This document shows positions 55,956 to 64,000 of a stretch of DNA of 64,000 nucleotides, one piece after another. A program made the translations under genes and the position numbers. Numbering within the stretch: position 1 is the stretch's first letter; the number at the start of each line of letters is the position of its first letter. Below the pieces are notes generated by a model. That model had not been told where the DNA came from. It saw only the letters and a list, made by a program, of their open reading frames with translations, and ran no database searches. The stretch is from Glebionis coronaria (Eukaryota; Streptophyta; Magnoliopsida; Asterales; Asteraceae): the NCBI GenBank assembly GCA_025667525.1, contig CM046875.1, forward strand, positions 290,389,147 to 290,453,146. The letters are read 5' to 3'.

Positions 55956-57986
55956 TATCGAAGTTAAGTGGTATTTTCCTTGTATTTGCCCTCATTTTAA
56001 CCGGAAAATCAATTTTTCGACATTTTTCGAAATTTTTAATCTATTTTGGCCTAGTTGTAGTCTCCTTTATTTTTATTACTTTCTAGCATTTTAATAAAAT
56101 GGTTTTAGCAAGTTTAGATATCTTAGATATATTAGGCCCGTTGTGAATATTTTGACTCAACCCGAGTTTACTTATCCAAGTTCACTCTAGCTAGTATCCT
56201 TAACCATGTAGACCTTAATTGGTTTATTAGGCTAAGCATCCACGAGTCTCATTCCTTGAAATTTTAAATTGTGGAGAACGAGAAATGATAGAGTTGGTTA
56301 CAAGTTTGGTATTCTCTCATTAACTTATGTGAGTTAATTATGATCTTTTTCTCCCATCACTTGCTAATAAATTATCTGCAATAAGTAAGGTCGTACGATT
56401 TGAAAAGTTACTTAGCTTCTAGCCCAAGATCGTTTAAAAGTTGCTCGGTAATGATAAGAGTTCATAGCCAAGGCATAACTTATGAAGCGGGGCGCGAAGA
56501 TTGGCGAGTCCGAAAAGGCCCTAACAAGGCATGAGGATTCCATTTTATTGCTGAAGATCCAAAGTGATGTGAAAAGCATTATTCCCAAAATCAATATGAA
56601 GGATCAAGACTCACGACGAAAAGCAATCAACTCCCATAAAGATCATGGAGAAGTCTATCCGAAAAGACCCTAACAAGGTATGAGGATAAATAGATCCAAG
56701 TCCGAAAAGGAGGCGGATCGTTGTATCTCAAAATCCCAATTAGAGATTGAAGAATAATCATGAAGTCGTGGTCAACAAAGCTGGAGTACTCCTCAAAAGT
56801 CTCCAAGTGAAGAAACTCTATAACGAAGAGAAGACCATTATCTCAAAAACGTCTCTCGAAGATATGAAGTATGAAGTACATGCCGAATATCGGCCCGAGA
56901 AAGGTCTCAAATCGTGAACCAAGTTATGCCAAGATATGAACTTTTTGATATCCCGAGAAGCAGTTTTAAGAGATTTTGTCCTTTAGCTAACTATTGATCA
57001 AATCGTCCTACTTTGCTTTCAGCCTAAATAAATTATCGAAATAAGTCAACAATGCATCCTCGTGATCATTCAAGACATCAATAAAATATAAGAGATACTC
57101 GTAGGAATAAGGGAGTTTAAGTGATTAATTGAACCACATGAGTAAATGTTTGTTATGCTAACTTGTACTAACAATGATCTTGTTTTTAAGCTTGGCATGG
57201 GGAACGTGAAACTTGAGGGTGATGAACATTCATGACACACAAGCCCTAATGTAAGTCTTAGATTTCTCTACAAGTTTCTTCCTTGTTGCATCTTGTTATT
57301 TTCTATCTTTTTTATTTTCCTTAGTTGTTTAATAAAGGCCAAGGTAGGTTGATTATGATGGAAAGTGTAAAACGTGCTTTGTAACTAATGCATTGCATGA
57401 GGACATTGCAATGGTTAAGTGTAGGGGATTTGATAGGTGTGAAAACACCCATCCTTTTTACCACTTAATTACAATAATAACCGAGCCAAAACGTATATTT
57501 TATGTCATTTATGTCGGAATTATGCGTGGTTTGTGTTTTTGTTGTGATTTAGGACGAAAAGGTGAAAAGTGGAGAAAACACGGCATTCACGGGCTTTTAT
57601 CGAAGAAAAAGACGAAAGATGAAGTCGAAAGATCAAAAGTGGAAAAAGAACGGAAGTCCAAGACCAATTCTGAAGATTTATCGAAGAAAAAGTCAAAGAC
57701 GGAAGTTTACTAAAAAGCCGAAGAACTCGAGTCTTATTTATGAAGAAAATACAAGACGAGTTTGAATAAATCCCAAAACAAAGTCCAAGTATTAAGAAGA
57801 TTAACAAAAGATTAAGAAGATCAAGGACCTAAGTGTGCAATTAAGAGAAAGAAGAAAGAGGGAGGAAGCTTCCTAAGCTCCTCCCTAATCTCCCTATAAA
57901 TACCAACCAACCTCATTTGTTGAGAGTTGTTGGTGGCTTGACAAACCACTCTTCCACCATTTTCATTTATTGTCATTTTATTTTTC
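55956..57986 (+). repeat. 2031-bp tandem duplication in E4, unit 1
   Basis: 3' UTR (55956-57430) plus the first 556 bp of an LTR-D (57431-57986). It is repeated at 57987-60017 with only a handful of differences. The junction has a 3-bp TTC microhomology. Open frames in it are non-coding shadows. Confidence 0.95.
57417..57430 (+). other. E4 PPT, first copy
   Basis: AAGTGTAGGGGATT directly before TGATAGG. Duplicated at 59448-59461. Confidence 0.85.
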
Positions 57987-60017
57987 TATCGAAGTTAAGT
58001 GGTCTTTTCCTTGTATTTGCCCTCATTTTAACCGGAAAATCAATTTTTCGACATTTTTCGAAATTTTTAATCTATTTTGGCCTAGTTGTAGTCTCCTTTA
58101 TTTTTATTACTTTCTAGCATTTTAATAAAATGGTTTTAGCAAGTTTAGATATCTTAGATATATTAGGCCCGTTGTGAATATTTTGACTCAACCCGAGTTT
58201 ACTTATCCAAGTTCACTCTAGCTAGTATCCTTAACCATGTAGACCTTAATTGGTTTATTAGGCTAAGCATCCACGAGTCTCATTCCTTGAAATTTTAAAT
58301 TGTGGAGAACGAGAAATGATAGAGTTGGTTACAAGTTTGGTATTCTCTCATTAACTTATGTGAGTTAATTATGATCTTTTTCTCCCATCACTTGCTAATA
58401 AATTATCTGCAATAAGTAAGGTCGTACGATTTGAAAAGTTACTTAGCTTCTAGCCCAAGATCGTTTAAAAGTTGCTCGGTAATGATAAGAGTTCATAGCC
58501 AAGGCATAACTTATGAAGCGGGGCGCGAAGATTGGCGAGTCCGAAAAGGCCCTAACAAGGCATGAGGATTCCATTTTATTGCTGAAGATCCAAAGTGATG
58601 TGAAAAGCATTATTCCCAAAATCAATATGAAGGATCAAGACTCACGACGAAAAGCAATCAACTCCCATAAAGATCATGGAGAAGTCTATCCGAAAAGACC
58701 CTAACAAGGTATGAGGATAAATAGATCCAAGTCCGAAAAGGAGGCGGATCGTTGTATCTCAAAATCCCAATTAGAGATTGAAGAATAATCATGAAGTCGT
58801 GGTCAACAAAGCTGGAGTACTCCTCAAAAGTCTCCAAGTGAAGAAACTCTATAACGAAGAGAAGACCATTATCTCAAAAACGTCTCTCGAAGATATGAAG
58901 TATGAAGTACATGCCAAATATCGGCCCGAGAAAGGTCTCAAATCGTGAACCAAGTTATGCCAAGATATGAACTTTTTGATATCCCGAGAAGCAGTTTTAA
59001 GAGATTTTGTCCTTTAGCTAACTATTGATCAAATCGTCCTACTTTGCTTTCAGCCTAAATAAATTATCGAAATAAGTCAACAATGCATCCTCGTGATCAT
59101 TCAAGACATCAATAAAATATAAGAGATACTCGTAGGAATAAGGGAGTTTAAGTGATTAATTGAACCACATGAGTAAATGTTTGTTATGCTAACTTGTACT
59201 AACAATGATCTTGTTTTTAAGCTTGGCATGGGGAACGTGAAACTTGAGGGTGATGAACATTCATGACACACAAGCCCTAATGTAAGTCTTAGATTTCTCT
59301 ACAAGTTTCTTCCTTGTTGCATCTTGTTATTTTCTATCTTTTTGATTTTCCTTAGTTGTTTAATAAAGGCCAAGGTAGGTTGATTATGATGGAAAGTGTA
59401 AAACGTGCTTTGTAACTAATGCATTGCATGAGGACATTGCAATGGTTAAGTGTAGGGGATTTGATAGGTGTGAAAACACCCATCCTTTTTACCACTTAAT
59501 TACAATAATAACCGAGCCAAAACGTATATTTTATGTCATTTATGTCGGAATTATGCGTGGTTTGTGTTTTTGTTGTGATTTAGGACGAAAAGGTGAAAAG
59601 TGGAGAAAACACGGCATTCACGGGCTTTTATCGAAGAAAAAGACGAAAGATGAAGTCGAAAGATCAAAAGTGGAAAAAGAACGGAAGTCCAAGACCAATT
59701 CTGAAGATTTATCGAAGAAAAAGTCAAAGACGGAAGTTTACTAAAAAGCCGAAGAACTCGAGTCTTATTTATGAAGAAAATACAAGACGAGTTTGAATAA
59801 ATCCCAAAACAAAGTCCAAGTATTAAGAAGATTAACAAAAGATTATGAAGATCAAGGACCTAAGTGTGCAATTAAGAGAAAGAAGAAAGAGGGAGGAAGC
59901 TTCCTAAGCTCCTCCCTAATCTCCCTATAAATACCAACCAACCTCATTTGTTGAGAGTTGTTGGTGGCTTGACAAACCACTCTTCCACCATTTTCATTTA
60001 TTGTCATTTTATTTTTC
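57987..60017 (+). repeat. 2031-bp tandem duplication in E4, unit 2
   Basis: Second copy. Its LTR part continues into the complete 3' LTR. Confidence 0.95.
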
Positions 60018-61023
60018 GCACTTTAATTAAATGTTATGCACTTTTAATCATTCAATTTTCAAGTAAGTTTTCATTAATTGTTGTTTAATCTTTACTTTTC
60101 TTGTCTTAATCTCTAATCTTCCTTTCTTGATTTTGATTTGCTTTTGGTGCGATTACTTATGATCCGTGTTGTTCGTTTATGTTTTCGTGCCTAAAAGTTC
60201 ATCTTTTTATGAGTTGATTTAAAAAGGTTTTTCATTTTAAGTTTGAAAAGTTGTTATTTGTGCTTATTAGAATTATTTCACTTGAGATTCGTGCTAGTTT
60301 TGGGTTTAAGCTTAATCTAATAGCTTATTTCCTTTAGCTTAAATTGCGGATCAAAGAACCAATCGGAAAGGGTTTTAAAACCCTTTTCCGACCGTGCATT
60401 CCGACCACAACAGCATCCCTCTTTCCGATCGTATGATCGGAAAAGGGTTAGGGATATTCCGACGGTAGCACTTGCCCAATATTCCGATTGGGGTGTAGTT
60501 GGATATTCCGATCTAGCTTGTTGTGATAAATTCCGATTGGTGCTTTCTAGTTATTCCGATTGGGTCATGATTTGCATATTCCGATTGGATGTTTTTATAA
60601 CATTCCGATTGGTACTATCTTTCAACATTCCGATCGGATCCTTATGGATTCCGATCGGGTGTATTCCGATTTGAATTTTGTTTTGTTTTAGTATTTTGTT
60701 TAAGTGTCTATTGTTCTCATTTTATTTTTAGTCTATTTTAATTTCTCTTTGCATATTTTGTTTTTCTTTTCGTCAAGCTTTAATTTCACGTCATTTAAGT
60801 TCTCGTCATTTACTTTTAACGCACTAAGTACTGCACCGTTTTATGTTTCACTTAGTTGTAGTTTTTATTACTCGTCCTTTATTATTAAGTCTTGCACATT
60901 TATTTTTCCAAAACCAAAAATATTTGTTTCACCAAGAACAACTAATCTCACACAATTAACCGGAAATCAATTCGAAGAGACACCGAGAAAACGAACTTTT
61001 AATGAGGAAAAATCATTGTATCA
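59462..61023 (+). repeat. E4 3' LTR (1562 bp)
   Basis: Same length and ends as the 5' LTR. TTCCGAT array at 60367-60674. Followed by the CAACA target duplication. Confidence 0.95.
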
Positions 61024-61669
61024 CAACAACAGCTAGCAAGCTAGCATCAATCTGCTGGGATCAGGTGGCGAACGACTGCTTGAGGATCTAGAGATGATTG
61101 AAGTGACCAATGAGAAGGTCGTTGTCGCCAAGGCAAAGCTTCAGGAAGCTCGTGCTCGTCAGAAGAGCTATGCTGATAAACATCGTAGAGATGTATCTTT
61201 CAACGTAGGTGATCACCTTTTCTTCAAGGTATCACCTGCACGAGGAGTTAAACGTTTTGGAATAAGAGGGAAACTTAGTCCTCGCTTCATCGGGTCGTTC
61301 GACATCGCGTTGGTGAAGTGTCATACCGTTTAGTGTTACCGCCTCAGCAATCACACGTTCACAACGTGTTCCATGTATCCTTACCCAGAAGATACAACTA
61401 TCATCCAGTCCATGTTGTCCAGTATCCACTTGATCAGATTCGAGAGGATCTTTCTTATATTGAATAACCCGAGAGAGTTCTTGAGCGACAAGATCGTGTC
61501 ATGCAGAGGAAGACGATCCCTTTCGTTAAAATCCTTTGGAGGGATCATCCTGAGCGGGAAGCCACTTGGGATACGGAGGAGTCTATACGAACTTCTTACC
61601 CTCATTTCCAGTTCTAATTCGGGTATGTTTTCTTTCAATTTACGTTTCTCCAATGGAGGACGAATTGTT
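61024..61669 (+). pseudogene. E5 integrase C-terminal part and chromodomain
   Basis: Continues the integrase after E4. An open segment (61094-61333) has VAKAKLQEARARQKSYADKH, FNVGDHLFFKVSPARGVKRF and FIGSFDI, the GPY/F-like module, closely matching E3 36190-36400. After a frame break, about 61450-61640 encodes the chromodomain region in several frames, with PHFQF at the end. About 47 bp present in E3 (between GCTAGCATCAA and TCTGCTGGGATC) are missing at 61048, near the E4 junction. Confidence 0.85.
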
Positions 61670-61687
61670 CTTTTAGAGGGGAAGAGT
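61670..61687 (+). other. E5 polypurine tract
   Basis: CTTTTAGAGGGGAAGAGT directly before TGTAAAACCC, same as E3. Confidence 0.85.
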
Positions 61688-64000
61688 TGTAAAACCCGCA
61701 TTAAAAATCCTATGAACAGTACACGTGAACAATAACTTATGAAAACACGATAAAATTAAAATTCCATTTATAATATTAATACACGTGTCACGACAGTAAA
61801 TAACGAACAATCATAAATATTATAAATGTGACACGATCACGAATACCAAATTCACGAATACGAAATCACGAACATACACGACTAATTATTTAGACACGGA
61901 AAAGTTATGGGTTTACCTTTGGTGGGCCCCATAGCCGCGGCAAGAAAAAGAGAGAAGGCCATGTGGGCCTTTTGTCCCAAAACCAACTTTTATTAAAACA
62001 CCACGGGAAAACAACTTCATTATTTTTAGGTTTTATAAAATTTTGTTCTCTCTCCCTTGTCTCCTTGGTGCCGCCAGCCTACATCAATCAAAAGGGAAAA
62101 ACCGGACGATTTTTGTTACTTGTTATTTATTCGTGATCATCTCTTCATTGTACACACGTTGGAATAATCAAAACCCTTTTCATCTTATTTAATTTCTTAT
62201 GTAATTCATGTTTTAAATTAATTAATCATCAAGAACATGTAAGAACAAACCTATGATTAATTAATTTCATGTCACAGGTTGGTTTGGTGTGTGGTAGTGG
62301 ATCTGCCGAGACACCGAGACCCCGAGTGGGGCTCGACTTATTTTCTTCACCACCACCGAGAGTCTCAAGACTCTCGGCTTGGTTTGGTTTTGGCTCGGAC
62401 GCAACAAGAAACCCCGACCAAGGCTCGGGGTATGTTTGTTGTTGGTTTTTGTTTAGGCTGAGGCACCACCAAGACCCACTAGGGGGCTCGGTTGGTTTTT
62501 TTTGGGACCCGAGACCAATAGGACCACGACTTTAGATCGGGGTATGTTTTGAATGTTTGTTGGTTTAGTTAGTGTCAACCGAGACCTCTTCAAGGTCTCG
62601 GTGGGACTTTTGTATAGCTTATTTGGTTTGGCTTATATAGAACACGGACTCGGGATTCGGGTTTTTCATGAAAACTATTTTTAATGTCACGTTATACTAA
62701 ACCTTAGGCTAAATTAATCTACTTAATTAATTCATGTATAACATAAGGTATTTTTACTTAGTCATTTAATTAAAACATGTATTTTAATTAAAATCATATA
62801 ACGTATAGTTTAATTAATTAACCAGTTATTTAATTAATGAACTATAACCATGACTTGTAGTGTACTAATTAAAATTTAATTATTATTTATAATCTATCTT
62901 ATTTCTAAATATGGAAACTTACTATTTTTGGAAACTTTCTATTTTTAGAAACTTACTAGTTTTTTACTATTTTTAGAAAGTTACTTAGTATTACAATACA
63001 AGTATTATAATACACTAATGCATGAATAATACACAACAGAACATCAGAATAACTATAGTTAACACAGTAAACAATAAAACATGACAGAATACGTATAACA
63101 AGCTAATAACACACGGAACCAGTAAAACACATGTAATTCAGACAACTCATACACGTCCATATTTCTTATGTAGTGTTATTCGTCGAGGCGGATTAGTCTT
63201 CATCGTTTTCCTTAGATTCTACTAGATGTAAGGTACGGATTTCTCGTCCTTCAGTAAGGACAGTCTTTTCCTTCATTAGGATTTCCCGTATGCAGCCAAC
63301 TGTTTTCCCCATTAGTTACAGATTAAATGCTTATGTTTATTAGTTACCTTAGCCATATACATGCATGACCAGTTTCACCTAGTTATGGAGGTACCATAAC
63401 CATAACACTAGAGGCACTAGTGTTATGACTTCACTACGGCGGAGTGATAGCTCGTGGCGTCCCTTTTCAGTTATTTGGCCATTATATTATCATATTATCA
63501 TGTGGGGCGTATGGGTGCATCCTAGTTACATGTTTCATTTAGGATTTCATGGTGAATGTGGTGTGTGCCTTGCATCCTTCACAAGGAGCTAATCCCTCCC
63601 ACCCACTTACCAATTAATTAGAGGCATCCCCTCTAATTTGCATGACAAGGTCACCCCTCCAAGTATTCATGCACGTTGTTGACCTCATGACCTATATTGG
63701 CTATTTTGGTACATTAACTAATACAGATTTTCATAATTAACATAAGTTATGTTTTCAGAACTAAAACCAGTTAACATGACAGACAACTAGGGTTTCAAGG
63801 ACTTATTCATTTTCGCTGCTATTCATGCTTTATGCTCTTTATATGCTTTCAGATTTTGTTGTCTTCCATATTTATTGTATATCCGTGCACTGAGCGTTAT
63901 GCTCAGCCGTCTACATTTCCATGTTCCGAAACGGCAGGTACCCAAGGACGCAAGTAGGAACTCCAGAGTATGTGCATTCGGATTGGAAGCTATCCGACCT
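61688..64000 (+). repeat. E5 3' LTR (family B), runs off the window
   Basis: Starts TGTAAAACCCGCATT. Contains the CCGAG/CTCGG array (62300-62602) with the perfect hairpin at 62578-62602. About 200 bp of the expected length lies beyond the right edge. Open frames at 62269-62535 are from the array, not a gene. Confidence 0.9.
62578..62602. other. Hairpin in LTR-B
   Basis: ACCGAGACCT and AGGTCTCGGT form a perfect 10-bp stem with a 5-nt loop. E3 LTR copies keep a shorter CCGAGA/TCTCGG version near 34910 and 42735. Confidence 0.8.

Larger units (their letters stand above)
52193..61023 (+). mobile_element. E4: young pol-less retrotransposon (8.8 kb)
   Basis: Complete insertion with 1562-bp LTRs at both ends, PBS at 53757, one protein gene (53959-55551), a 3' UTR, PPT and a 5-bp target duplication. 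No pol domains are present, so it is non-autonomous. The Athila-type primer site and the AAACATTGAGGACAATGTTT hairpin tie it to Athila-like partners. A 2031-bp tandem duplication adds a second 3' UTR and a partial LTR (57431-57986). By eye the two LTRs differ at about five positions (around 0.3%), so the insertion is recent. Confidence 0.95.

Noticed and set aside
62269..62535. Gly/Arg/Ser-rich plus-strand open frames
   Set aside because: They are translations of the CCGAG/CTCGG repeat array in the LTR, as are the similar ones at 34978-35238 and 42780-43070.
1..64000. Host gene or gene cluster
   Set aside because: All recognisable coding motifs belong to LTR retrotransposons; no other exon set with family motifs was found.

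Overview
The window is plant nuclear DNA made almost entirely of nested LTR retrotransposons. I see no host protein gene, rRNA gene, functional tRNA gene or CRISPR array. It is AT-rich, and its Ty3/gypsy elements belong to plant lineages: Athila, Tat and the chromovirus Tekay/Del. The Cys-rich, pol-less protein at 54-55.5 kb resembles, from memory only, proteins annotated in daisy-family (Asteraceae) genomes. I therefore suggest a eudicot, with Asteraceae as a weak guess.

Layout, using local names. (1) 1-7497: 5' part of a minus-strand Tekay-type element (E7) broken by two solo LTRs, one of family A (1849-4931, TSD GCCAC) and one of family D (5097-6879). (2) 7498-9702: a minus-strand Tat-type fragment with decayed gag, PBS and one LTR. 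(3) 9703-24325: a plus-strand Athila element (E1) that lost its 5' end. It has decayed gag, protease, RT, RNase H and integrase and a truncated 3' LTR, and is split by a 4.2-kb reversed solo LTR (15900-20130, TSD GAGGA). (4) 24326-43648: a minus-strand Tekay chromovirus (E3) with both LTRs, interrupted in its 3' LTR by a pol-less Athila-type element (E2, 24492-33525, TSD ACATA). (5) 43649-49199: another Tekay-like LTR (LTR-E) carrying a 2.4-kb tandem duplication, plus a remnant. (6) 49200-64000: a plus-strand Tekay element (E5) whose integrase region is split by a young pol-less element (E4, 52193-61023, TSD CAACA) that itself contains a 2031-bp tandem duplication.

How the parts relate: E2 and E4 encode only a Cys-rich/coiled-coil protein and must borrow reverse transcriptase and integrase from an autonomous partner. 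E1 shares the LTR family and 3' UTR of E2 and is the kind of element that could have supplied them, although this copy is dead. The Tekay copies carry an intron-like gap in gag at the same place and phase.

Most noteworthy non-coding signals: a PPT-like / hairpin / PPT-like module shared by E1, E2 and E4; hairpins at the 5' tips of two LTR families with apparent compensatory changes and GNRA-type loops; and a separate array of short, often palindromic words in several of the LTR families.
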